Assembly: GCA_958430865.1 (NCBI GenBank)
Contig: CAUDNR010000202.1
Location: 6,043 to 53,052 of the forward strand
Length of the DNA: 47,010 nt
Direction: 5' to 3'
Origin: Entrophospora sp. SA101
Taxonomy: Eukaryota > Glomeromycota > Glomeromycetes > Entrophosporales > Entrophosporaceae
The notes under the pieces were generated by a model. That model saw only the letters and a program-made list of their open reading frames with translations. It was not told the DNA's origin and made no database searches. Shown here piece after piece: positions 10,961 through 21,269 of this stretch. The translations under genes and the position numbers were made by a program. How positions within the stretch are numbered: position 1 is the first letter of the stretch; the number at the start of each line of letters is the position of its first letter.

Positions 10961-12630
10961 ATTTTATATCAATTAGTAGCTTAGGTTCTTGATAATTTTA
11001 CTATGTTAATATAGAAAACAAGTAATGCATAAACCTCTATGCATGTAATGTATAGAGAATTGATATATACTTGGGAACTTTTCGATAGAAGCGAACCATA
11101 CTCCAAAAAGCAATGTTGAGTTAATACAACTTGATATGTAACGTCTCGTGTAGAAATCTTGGATTAGGAACTATACCCGCTTGCATATTAATATTGTTCA
11201 GAACAATATTGACATGTAGATCTTTTTTCAAAAATTTCACTTTTTCGTTTAATAAAAATGTGATACATGGGCTGCGGACGTTTTCTGATATACATTTATT
11301 TTATCAGTTTATTTCTTTGTTTTCCCACCATGTCATTATTATTATCATTATCAAAAAATGACATTTGTTGTATGAAATGAGGCGTGTTAAAACTTCCATT
11401 ATTGCATGTCTGGGCGTTCCCAAATTTCCATTTGGAAATTTAGAATGTTTTATAGTCGGACATGCAGCAAACTAGTTATTTAACGCAGAAACATCCAATG
11501 ATTACGTCAAAAATGACTAAAAAATTGTCACTTACGTGCCACTATTATTGCATGCGGATCATGTAATAACTCATATTAATATATATTTAATACCTGGTGA
11601 TGTTAACCAATTAGCCGGATAAGCTGTTAAACCATTTATTAGCTGGCTAAGCTGTTTTAAGCCAGTTTAGTTAATGAGTTGTCGGAGAATCGTACCAGAC
11701 CCACGTATTATTACAAATACTTTTTAAAATTCAATGAAGATATTATTCCATAATTTTTATTTTTTCTAACATTATAAAGATTCAGCTTCGCTTCTAATTT
11801 TTTTACTTTTGCTTTATCTTTTATAACATGTTCATTCAATGACATTTTGCTTTCTTCCAAAGAAATTTTACGTTATTCAATTTCAAACTGAAGAAGTATG
11901 TTTTCTTTATTGTCGTCATCAAAAAAATTTTTTTTTGATGATCTAGCCTGTTCATTGTCTGATAATTGAACATATAGATTCTTTACCTTTTTTTAGGATA
12001 TTTTATTTGTAGATTATGTGATTTTATAAATTAATAAAAATATCTATCTTAAAAAGAAAATTATTATTAATGCAAAAAAACATTAAAACTTTTCAAAGCT
12101 ATTATTTCCGATAGCATACATGGTGGCGAAATAGTTTTGTTTCGACAATAATTTCGACGATTAGGGTTCAAACATTTCGAATATACCCTAACATGTTTCG
12201 AAAAAATCGAAATTCGAAATTAATAAATAACTTTTGCATTAATGTCTTTAAAGTGCTTTTATTTCAATTTTTTGAATTTCGATTTCAATTTTGAATTTAG
12301 GTTTCGATTTTGAATTTCGATTTCGATTTTGAATTTAGATTTTAATTTTAATTCCGCCAAGGGTATTTCGATTTCGAAAACTTTGTGATTTTTGAATTTT
12401 ATCAAATGACTTTCGCCATCATGTATGTCCGATAGTCATTTAAAAAAAGCATAGTGAGTGACCAACATCTATAACATACTACTAATACATAGAGGTTTAT
12501 TATACATTACTTGCTATTAGCATTATTACAATTTTGGATTTTTAACCGAAAAATTTATATGAATGCTAAAAACAAACTTTTACATATACTTTTTGTAAAA
12601 ACCAAGCTACAAATTGATGTAATTTTATTT
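10961..12630. repeat. Long imperfect inverted repeat (about 1.7 kb end to end)
   Basis: The left arm about 10961-11045 contains ATATCAATTAGTAGCTTAGG and, after about 55 nt, CAAGTAATGCATAAACCTCT. The right arm about 12485-12630, read on the other strand, contains ACATCAATTTGTAGCTTGG and CAAGTAATGTATAATAAACC in the same order. The GTAGCTTAGGTT motif also occurs in the Tc1-like element at 39.6-40.5 kb, so this is probably a related, larger transposon remnant. Outer ends and target duplications were not found. Confidence 0.5.
12115..12427. mobile_element. 313-bp hAT-type MITE with exact 8-bp target duplication
   Basis: The termini are CATACATGGTGGCGAAA and, read from the other end, CATACATGATGGCGAAA (16 of 17 match). 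Both sides carry the same 8 bases, TCCGATAG (12107-12114 and 12428-12435), the duplication size typical of hAT transposases. The interior holds imperfect tandem repeats of TTCGATTT/TTGAATTT (about 12265-12360) and no ORF. It is inserted inside the long inverted repeat 10961-12630 and is therefore younger than it. Confidence 0.85.
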
Positions 12631-12740
12631 ATTTTTATTTTTATTATACAAAATTTGTGAAATTATCAAAAAAAGTGTTTTACTCCAGGTAATATATATA
12701 TATATATATATATGATAGCAACAATAGATTCCTTGATAAA

Positions 12741-14342
12741 TTAATTCTTCTTTACTATCTCATAAACTTCAAATTCTTCCACCAAATAAATGTTTTCATT
12801 TTTATTTCTAAAATTTAAATCATTTTTATAAGAGTTCCTGGAATTAGAACTATGATAATAATAATAATAACAATAAGGATCATTGTTAATACTATTACAA
12901 AGACAAAGATTAAGAAAATTTATAGTCATTTCGTGAAATTCCATATTATCTACAAATACATTAATACTTTGTCCATCATGATATATTGCATATCTTGGAT
13001 CCATAACTCTACTTAATATTGAGTTATTAATTTGATTTTCATCAATTTTAAAAATAAAACTTTTATCTGTTTCAATCCAATAATCATCATCCAGAGATTT
13101 TTCTTTTATATTCCAACCAACTGGGTTATAACCACCAACCAATTCTCCTGTATCTTTAATTTTCATAATGGCTACAGTTTGTTTAATATTATAACATTTA
13201 TTCTCAAAGATAGATCTAGAGAATCCATCTTGAGTACCCTGGAGAATTAATTTAAATTCATAAGGTATATTGTTTTCATTATATAGATCATTTTTACAAT
13301 CAATCCAATTTGAAATTAGAGATTTCATTTGTAAATTTAATAATTTTCTTGTTCTTATTTTTGATCTTGGACCTTTTTGAAGTATAAATCTTGGTTGGAG
13401 TCTATTAGTAACATGGTATTGAAGAAGTTCTTCATATATTTCTTTATTAATGACTTTTTTATAAGGTTTGATTTTATCATAAAAATCAACAGAGGAAATT
13501 TCATAAAATCTTATTAGTGGAATAATATCATTTAATATATTTTTTAACATGATAAAATCCTCCTTCATCCACTCTGAAACATCTTTGTCTAATTTTTCAT
13601 TTTGATTTTTTCCCCATTGAATGATATTATCCCAAATTTCAATTTCATCTAATTTTAAATCATCTTTTTCTAACATAGTTATAAGCATAGTCTTTTCAAT
13701 ATCTTTGAAATCCTTAGATTTAAAAATTAATTCTGGATTTTTATTAATTATTCCACTACAATAATCTTGAAGCAAGTTGAATGATTGATGATATGATGCA
13801 ATTTTATGAACATAAATTAAATTCTGTAAGTCATTGATTAATTCATTAAAATTTAATTCATCACATGCTTCAAGAAGTTCAAAAATTTCATTTGTATTCA
13901 GATTATTTATATTAAGAACCCCATTGTAAATATATCTATAAGATAAAAAAAAATTATTACAATCAATTAATTAAAATAATGAAAAATTTAAAAATTTAAA
14001 ATAGTCTTACGTTAAAAGAATCTCAAATACATTTGGTGAAATATTTTCTTTTTCAAATAAAATAACACCATCATCAAATTTTTTTATCCAATTATTTGAT
14101 AAAGCAGCCTTAAAATATGAAGACCTTGCTTTTAAGATGCTAGAATGAGCTTTAAAATTTTTAAAATCCTCATCTACTCCAACTTTAATTTCCACATCAT
14201 AAAAATCTGATTCATTCAATAACTTTGTTAAATCATTTACAAGTTTATTAATGTATTTTAATGGTAAGGTATCATTTTTTGTATCAATTAGGTTGTTAAA
14301 TAATAAGTTTAAACTTTTTAATGATGAAAAACAAGTTGACAT
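12741..14342 (-). CDS. BTB-BACK-TLDc domain protein (508 aa, 2 exons)
   Basis: Exon 1 is 14011..14342 (ATG at 14342). Exon 2 is 12741..13935. The 75-nt intron 13936..14010 (GT…AG, phase 2) is removed inside the BTB domain, joining ILLT to YIYNGVLN. Residues about 45-150 form a BTB/POZ domain (SDFYDVEIKVG, FKAHSSILKARSSYFKAAL, YIYNGVL, LLEACDELNF). About 165-270 form a BACK-like helical segment. About 315-505 form a TLDc domain (FKLILQGTQDGFS, GELVGGYNPVGW, FIFKI, YAIYHDGQSINVF, ending in EFEVYEIV). BTB proteins usually act as CUL3 substrate adaptors and TLDc domains are linked to oxidative-stress protection and V-ATPase (family knowledge). Such BTB-TLDc genes form a very large family in Rhizophagus. 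A Y/H/S/N-rich insert (six tyrosines in a row) interrupts the TLDc C-terminal part. The gene looks intact. Confidence 0.9.
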
Positions 14343-14941
14343 TTTGTTGTTTTGGTAAAATTATTATTTTTCTTGAATAATTATCGATTGATTTCAAAGC
14401 TTTCCGCACCAGTGTTCGAAGTTTGGAAATTGGAAATTGTCTTATATTATGGGTATGGGAAATTTCTGCTAGAATATTACTGTTACACGGTTTATCATAG
14501 TATAATATAATGCGTAGCGTGATATTCATAAAAATCAAATTCGGATGGAATATTTTAATTGTAATTGGCTAATATTAGAATAAGAAAAAATGCCCGTTAT
14601 AAATTATAATTTATGTATAAATTGGGTTTAAATTCTCGGTCAGTTATAGATCCGTCACAGAGAAAGTGAAACGTGATCCTGAATGAAACAACACGAGTCA
14701 TTTCATTAATAAATTAGTGCATTGTTATTCTATCAGTAAACCAAAACGTATTTTTTTTCAGGTCAGACAATTATCTTTGAGTGGGAATTGTCTAAACAAA
14801 TTTTGCATGCACGAAAAAAACCAAAGTTCGTCACTGCCAGTAATAGACAAATAATGCTTTGTTATATTTAATCGTTTATTAAAACCATTAATATAAAATA
14901 ACAAGCATTTATATGCATGTGTTTTTCCAAAGCCAACTCAT
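14343..14941. other. Intergenic between BTB-TLDc and ML-domain genes
   Basis: Promoter side of the BTB gene and 3' side of the ML gene, both on the minus strand. No additional exon was seen; open frames here are short and have no ATG context. Confidence 0.4.
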
Positions 14942-15533
14942 TTATTTGGGCTCGGAATTTATACAAAATAGAATGCCGTCAGAACCTTGGACTATATATC
15001 AAAAAGAGATTTTTAGTAAGAATTAAAAAAAAAAATCGTAAAAATGGTTTAAATTTCAAAAAACAGTTACCTTCGAATTTCATAAAAGGTTTAGGCGCAA
15101 CAGAATCAAAAAAGCCAATGTCTGGTATTGTTTGTTTAACATTGAATTTTATGTCACCAGCTTCTGTTTGACATTTATTCTTTTTAGAAAACAAGGTGCA
15201 GAGCGAGCGTACAGGATAGGTAAGTTTATGTTTTAATCCAGTTGTTAATGATTGAAAGATTGCGCCAAACGTACTACCGTCAGGTATACTTTTCAGAATT
15301 TTACCACTAGCTTGAAGGTTCACATCAACTTGAAGATCTAAACTTGGTGTCAAAGTGACACTAAAATCATCAAATTGGATACCTTTCGTCGATGTACCCT
15401 TACATGCGGTAAAGGTTTCGAAGACAAGTGGTTTGGATGCTTTTCGTGGGTAAATTGGGGAAGAGGTGATTAAGTTTGGAATTAAAGAAAAAACCAACAA
15501 AGTTGAAATGATAAAGATTGTATTTAGTTTCAT
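14942..15533 (-). CDS. Secreted ML-domain lipid-binding protein, NPC2/PG-PI transfer type (170 aa, 2 exons)
   Basis: Exon 1 is 15071..15533. The 79-nt intron 14992..15070 has GTAACT…TAG ends. Exon 2 is 14942..14991. Without splicing the frame runs into a poly-lysine/phenylalanine tail. With splicing it ends FMKFEVQGSDGILFCINSEP-K, the expected β-strand and last cysteine of an ML domain. Residues 1-24 are a clear signal peptide. The mature part has four cysteines (FTACKGT, SLCTLF, NKCQTE, LFCIN), the pattern of the NPC2 fold, and total length matches fungal NPC2-like phosphatidylglycerol/phosphatidylinositol transfer proteins (about 170 aa). The expected role is sterol or phospholipid binding in vacuole/lysosome or outside the cell. 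One other possibility is an effector-like ML protein. Confidence 0.85.
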
Positions 15534-16097
15534 TATTATTGAAAATGTTGGTTTTTATTATTTTGATTGTTTAGAGGGTGAATTTTTTTACTTGGAAAAG
15601 GATCAGGAACGCGTTTATTTATACACAGCTTAATTTACGTTAAAATTTTCACATGACAGCATCTCCTGGTTTTGATGGATGTAAAACAAAGTTTATGAAT
15701 GAATCCTAAACGTAAATTTCATTATATAAATTCATATATCAATCGTCATTGAAATTTTTATATTATTACACGAATAATGATAAATGGATTAATAATGACA
15801 ATTAATTAAAAAAAATTACATTAAAGGAAATAGTATGCTTGGTGATCAATTTGGGAAGAATCAATAATAATTGAATGAATATTAATTATTTTTTCAACTA
15901 TGAGTCAAAACCTGAACTTTAAAACTCGTCAATAATTCACCAACACATGTGAGCATAAAGTAGAGTATAAGATCGTCTTAATAATGGTATTTTATTTTTA
16001 ATCGGTTTATTATTTTATTAAATTATCAAACTTTATAAAATTTTAATATTAAGCATAAATTAATTTTTTATTTGTTTTATAATAGAATATATATATA
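15534..16097. other. Upstream region of the ML-domain gene
   Basis: No exon or repeat recognised. AT-rich. Confidence 0.4.
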
Positions 16098-16187
16098 CAG
16101 TGTGTTTCAAAAAAAAAATGGCGCGCACAAAAAATCGTATACTGCAACAATTATGCAAGATAAATAAATAAAATTATGTTCATTTAA
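16098..16187 (+). mobile_element. Tc1/mariner-type left terminus running into the assembly gap
   Basis: TA followed by CAGTGTGTTTCAAAAAAAAA and ATGGCGCGCAC is the layout of a Tc1-like terminal repeat. A similarly built terminus (CAGTGGTGTGCAAAAAAAAT) occurs at 46936. The interior is in the gap. Confidence 0.55.
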
Positions 16188-17187
16188 NNNNNNNNNNNNN
16201 NNNNNNNNNNNNNNNNNNNNNNNNNNNNNNNNNNNNNNNNNNNNNNNNNNNNNNNNNNNNNNNNNNNNNNNNNNNNNNNNNNNNNNNNNNNNNNNNNNNN
16301 NNNNNNNNNNNNNNNNNNNNNNNNNNNNNNNNNNNNNNNNNNNNNNNNNNNNNNNNNNNNNNNNNNNNNNNNNNNNNNNNNNNNNNNNNNNNNNNNNNNN
16401 NNNNNNNNNNNNNNNNNNNNNNNNNNNNNNNNNNNNNNNNNNNNNNNNNNNNNNNNNNNNNNNNNNNNNNNNNNNNNNNNNNNNNNNNNNNNNNNNNNNN
16501 NNNNNNNNNNNNNNNNNNNNNNNNNNNNNNNNNNNNNNNNNNNNNNNNNNNNNNNNNNNNNNNNNNNNNNNNNNNNNNNNNNNNNNNNNNNNNNNNNNNN
16601 NNNNNNNNNNNNNNNNNNNNNNNNNNNNNNNNNNNNNNNNNNNNNNNNNNNNNNNNNNNNNNNNNNNNNNNNNNNNNNNNNNNNNNNNNNNNNNNNNNNN
16701 NNNNNNNNNNNNNNNNNNNNNNNNNNNNNNNNNNNNNNNNNNNNNNNNNNNNNNNNNNNNNNNNNNNNNNNNNNNNNNNNNNNNNNNNNNNNNNNNNNNN
16801 NNNNNNNNNNNNNNNNNNNNNNNNNNNNNNNNNNNNNNNNNNNNNNNNNNNNNNNNNNNNNNNNNNNNNNNNNNNNNNNNNNNNNNNNNNNNNNNNNNNN
16901 NNNNNNNNNNNNNNNNNNNNNNNNNNNNNNNNNNNNNNNNNNNNNNNNNNNNNNNNNNNNNNNNNNNNNNNNNNNNNNNNNNNNNNNNNNNNNNNNNNNN
17001 NNNNNNNNNNNNNNNNNNNNNNNNNNNNNNNNNNNNNNNNNNNNNNNNNNNNNNNNNNNNNNNNNNNNNNNNNNNNNNNNNNNNNNNNNNNNNNNNNNNN
17101 NNNNNNNNNNNNNNNNNNNNNNNNNNNNNNNNNNNNNNNNNNNNNNNNNNNNNNNNNNNNNNNNNNNNNNNNNNNNNNNNNNNNNNN
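16188..17187. other. Assembly gap, exactly 1000 N
   Basis: The exact 1000 Ns mark a scaffold join of arbitrary or estimated size. Real length and content are unknown. Frames translated as X across it are meaningless. Confidence 0.99.
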
Positions 17188-17260
17188 TTTTGATTGGAAA
17201 TTTTTTCCCAAAATTCGTCGTCGTGGCGCAGTAAGTTGCGGGATTAGGTGTCCTGCACTG
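17188..17260 (-). mobile_element. Transposon right terminus leaving the assembly gap
   Basis: Read inward from TA at 17261-17262, the end is CAGTGCAGGACACCTAATCC. It shares only CAGTG with the left terminus at 16098, so the gap may hide two different elements rather than one. Confidence 0.4.
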
Positions 17261-17262
17261 TA

Positions 17263-18310
17263 TACAATTAAACAATTAATTTAATTTTACCAATTTCTTA
17301 AAAATACATTACATTCTGGGATTTATTTGCATTTTGATAATATCGATCTTTAGCATGTTTCATAAACTTACTACCTGACCGGTAAAGATATTTGATTACT
17401 GCATGCTGTATTATTTTGCAGAATTTGATACCACAAACGAAATGTTTTCTAATACATGGATACTTAAAACAATATAGTTGATGTTTTAAATGAGTGAGAG
17501 CTAACCCTTTATACCAATAATGAAATGAACATTAATAGGCATATAAATGTATAAGGAATAGTGTAAATTTTGTTTTAGGCACATGGGTGAATCAAAGATT
17601 CGTGCCTTTGGCACTGCCCTTATTCCAACTAAAATTGTGACTATATTCTACCATTATATGAAAATTAGTTATTTATTATATTTTTATTATTTTTATTTTG
17701 AAATCTGGTTATATACTGTAAATAAAAAATTATATTAATATATCAGGCGAATGTACTGGTATGCGAATTTAAAAATAATAAAAAATACAATAGGGTATAC
17801 CTGAAAAATTAGGTCACATGAAAAAACTTGTAGGTATTATCGAAGCAGCATGTTATCAATAACAATTCATTTTAATGAGTATAATACGAGATTTTCTGAA
17901 TCAAATTCATTTGGTGTGAATTTTCGCGTCTAAACTTTTTTTACTTTTTTTCTTCTTTTTATAACACCTACTATGAATTTCTCTTGCATCTATTTCATCT
18001 ATAACACTCGCTAATAAATTATTAGTTAAAAGGATAAATAAATTCGATCTTATATTAACAATATATTTATTTTATTATAACAAATATGATAATCAAAACG
18101 AAACACTTGCTCAATTATATGACTACTTTTATGTAAAAAGAAGGATATAATAGCAATTCAAGAAAACTTGGTATTAACGGCAATGCAAATCATGTAACAA
18201 TGCATCAAAGTAAGACAGAACACAATCCGAAGGAAAAAAACACTTGCCAATTCATATAAGTTGCTGTTACATTTGGTGACATTCATAACAATTCCATTCT
18301 AGAAGTGGAG
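17263..18310. other. Intergenic; nothing recognised
   Basis: AT-rich, with scattered short direct repeats only. No exon or transposon terminus identified. Confidence 0.4.
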
Positions 18311-18790
18311 GGTATCAGTCGCGTTTACTTTGTCGACACCCATTTCATCGAAAATTTGTTTCATCGAAAGTTCATTTCGTCAAAAGTTCATTTCGTCAAA
18401 AGTTCGTTTCGTCGAATGTTCATTTCGTCAAAAGTTCGTTTCGTCGAATGTTCATTTCGTCAAAAGTTCGTTTCGTCGAATGTTCATTTCGTCAAAAGTT
18501 CGTTTCGTCGAATGTTCATTTCGTCGAAATTATTTCATCCTCGAACCAGAGACCGAACGAGTTAGATGTAAGGAGTGTGGGAAGTTAGTTAAGAAATTGG
18601 GTGAGGAAAGTGGTGTGTGTGTGGGAAGTGTGAGGAGAAATTTGTTTAATGAAGTTTTTTTTTTTTGTGACGAAATAATTTTCGACGAAATGAACATTCG
18701 ACGAAATGAACATTCGACGAAATGAACATTCGATGAAACAAACTTTCGACGAAATGGGTGTCGACTTGTCGATGAAATGAATCAGACCCG
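18311..18790. mobile_element. Foldback element with 16-bp tandem repeats and zinc-ribbon-like core (copy 1)
   Basis: The left arm carries about ten 16-bp units of GTTC(A/G)TTTCGTC(A/G)AA(A/T) (about 18370-18530). The right arm carries the same units inverted (18670-18765). Between them is a unique core of about 120 bp. Outer ends are GGTATCAGTC and, from the right, GGGTCTGATTC. The core is shared with the copy at 46500-46872. One frame of the core reads YFILEPETERVRCKECGKL then VKKLGEESGVC. A two-base (GT) length difference from copy 2 then shifts the frame. Confidence 0.8.
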
Positions 18791-18799
18791 CTAGCTTTG

Positions 18800-19010
18800 C
18801 TAAATTTCTAAGCCATATATCTTTTGAAGTAGTTCATCTACTTCTGCTTTAGATCGTTTTTCTACTTTTTCTTCTTGGTTGACTATTTCCAAGTATAATT
18901 TGTATAATTTTTCAATACTATTATATATACTTTGTTATACCAATCTTTGAAATTTTCCATTCTTTCATTATAAGTATTTTCATTTGGAGCTTGTTTATTA
19001 TTATAATCTT
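18800..19010 (-). pseudogene. C-terminal coding remnant with frameshift
   Basis: The minus strand reads NTYNERMENFKDWYNKVY, a frame break, then EKLYKLYLEIVNQEEKVEKR and KAEVDELLQKIYGLEI followed by a stop at 18800-18802. The charged helical tail is clearly protein-like. The frame break near 18928 and lack of any upstream exon make it a remnant. It ends 9 bp from the foldback element. Family unknown. Confidence 0.4.
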
Positions 19011-19244
19011 ATAATCTTAATTATAATCTTAATCTTAATATAATCTTAATATATCATATGTAGCTTAATTATTTTCTGTAGATTTTTTTTATAACTTACA
19101 ACAACAAACAAAATTTTAATGTAAATTACTCAAAACTAAACTAAAAACGTTTTTTTTTTCGATACGATAAAATAAAATAAAATAAAATACGTAAAAAAAA
19201 GATTTTTTTTAAAAAACAAAGTATTCAATTTGATCGATTATAAA
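19011..19244. repeat. AATCTT-type short tandem repeat and 3' flank of the F-box gene
   Basis: About 19005-19060 repeats TATAATCTTAAT-like units. The rest is AT-rich 3' flank. Confidence 0.5.
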
Positions 19245-21269
19245 TTAACAACGAAATTCTAAAGCGATTAAAATTCCATCTTCCGTTCCACAAATTAACC
19301 ATTCGCGAGTCATTAAAAGGCATTTGATACCACAATCAACTTCAACAAGAGCGGCAGCTGGAGCAAAAAGGATTTTCTCATGATCATAAGATTGTGGGAA
19401 ATTATCTGACATGGTATGATTGTTCTTATTACTTCTATTATTATTAGATGGTCCGACTAGGTATTGTTTTTGTGAATTATAAATACAATTTCTTTTTCGA
19501 TTGTAAATATTTGTGTTTGATGATGATGACGATGAAGGGTTAGTATTATCATCATTACAGTTTTGCCATGATCGCACTTTAATAAATCCATCCGAAGAGA
19601 CGGAAACAAGTCTAGATGAATTACATTGAAGATCCCATACTATGTCATTATGATCTTTTGCACTGCCAATTAATTGACCTGTATTAAGATCCCACATATG
19701 AATAGTAGAATCGGCAGAAGATGAAATAATTCTAATTGTTTCAATAACGATTGGATCATTAATATTTTTATTATCAACAACATTATTATCTATTAATGAA
19801 TTTTCTATCGAGTCATGTGTATTTGATGATGATGATGCTCCTATTTCTTCTATTGAATTATCATTATCTATTTGAGGTTCGTTACCATTGCCATTTTCAT
19901 TGCTATCAATAATATTATTAGTATCGTTATTGGTCAAGTTCAAATCATCGAGATCCATATAATCACCAGTTTCAGAAATATCGGTACCACCTGGTGATGC
20001 TGACTCGGATCTTATAAATTTTGATGTATTGATGTGAACTAAATCATTGTGATGGTTGTCTTCTAAATAAGAATTTTCTTGATCAAATGATTTGATTTGT
20101 TGTTCCAAAGTATCTTTATACCATGTTAAGCAAGTAATGGCCCTGGTATGACCTTCTAATCTTTTAATTATTCGAGGTTTCCTAATTGATATATTTTCGA
20201 CCGATGACGAGGATTTTTGTTTTTGAGTATCATTGCCATTGTCAACATCATCATCATAGAGATCCCAAACTAGAATTGAATTGTCATTTGATCCAGAAAC
20301 TAAATAATATTGAACGTTTTCTTCATTATGATCAATGATGTTATTTGAAGAAGAGGGAGAAGGATTTTTTGGAATCAGTGATAAAGCGCCTACTGTTCCA
20401 CCAATTCCACCAAGCCTGTGTAAGCATTCACCGTTTTGTAAATTCCAAATGCGTATGATTTTATCTACTGAACCAGAAAATAATAAAGTTTCATCCGGCA
20501 TCATAGTCAAAGAAATTATACCGGCCAGATGACCACGCAATCTATGTTTTATTGAATAATTATTATCAAGAGCGTATACAATTATTGTTTTATCCCAGCT
20601 ACCAGATACTAATATTGATTTACCTAAAGCCAAACATTGAACAGCTTCAGAATGATGATCTAAAGTAGATAAAAGTTTTTTACTAGGTAGCTCCCAGATT
20701 TTAATCGATTTATCAAAAGATCCGGTATAAAACAAATCTTCAGAACCAGATATACACGTGATTCCTTCTTTGTGAGCTTGGAAAACGTTTTGTGTGAAAT
20801 GAAAATTCTCCCAATTCTGTTCAACCAAAACATTATGTCTATAAAGCTGGAAATAGTAATCAGCGGATAAAGTGTTATGTTTAAAGGATTTAGGAATGTC
20901 TGAAAGAAAATCGGCGGATGTACAATGCTTCTTCCAAAGAACATTGTCGGTTGCGCGAATTTTCCAAGCTTTAGAAACTATTTTAGAGAAATTAATTTTT
21001 TAGAATTATGGGTCAACCAAATTTGAATATATATATATATAAATATAAATACCTCTTCTTATTAGGCATAAAGTTTTTGGATCGACCAATGCGAGTAAAT
21101 GTTGGGCTAGCATTGGTTGTATTCCTGAAATTATATCTTTTTTCCGATGTTTTTTTAGAATGTATTCTGACAATTGTTGAAATTCACCATCGGAGAGCTC
21201 CTCTATTAATAGCTGCACATGACTTAGGCTGCCATTTTGTTCTTCAGATACCACATTCGACAATGGCAT
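19245..21269 (-). CDS. F-box/WD40 repeat protein (649 aa, 2 exons)
   Basis: Exon 1 is 21053..21269 (ATG at 21269). Exon 2 is 19245..20977. The 75-nt intron 20978..21052 is GT…AG, phase 1. The splice joins …LVDPKTLCLIRR to VSKAWKIRATDNVLWKK, giving a complete F-box at about residues 50-95 split by the intron. Six or seven WD40 repeats follow from about residue 138 (GSFDKSIKIWEL, GSWDKTIIVYAL, GSVDKIIRIWNL, GSNDNSILVWDL, SSADSTIHMWDL, VSSDGFIKVRSW). Two long N/S/D-rich inserts lie between blades, the larger after the fifth repeat start (LEGHTRAITCLTW). The architecture is that of SCF ubiquitin-ligase substrate receptors (Cdc4/Fbw7, Met30, Pop1): the F-box binds Skp1 and the propeller binds phosphorylated substrate. 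Which orthologue is not clear. If exon 1 is ignored, no in-frame ATG precedes the WD domain, which supports the splice. Confidence 0.9.

Noticed and set aside
16180..17275. Long minus-strand frames across 16.2-17.3 kb
   Set aside because: They consist almost entirely of X from the 1000-N gap.
18370..18530. Regular 16-bp repeats that could suggest a CRISPR array
   Set aside because: The units are contiguous with no unique spacers, an inverted array follows, and the DNA is eukaryotic. It is part of a foldback element.
19245..20828. WD40 protein as a stand-alone gene starting at 20828
   Set aside because: That start is a TTG; the frame continues upstream into an F-box and joins an ATG-containing first exon by a GT-AG intron.
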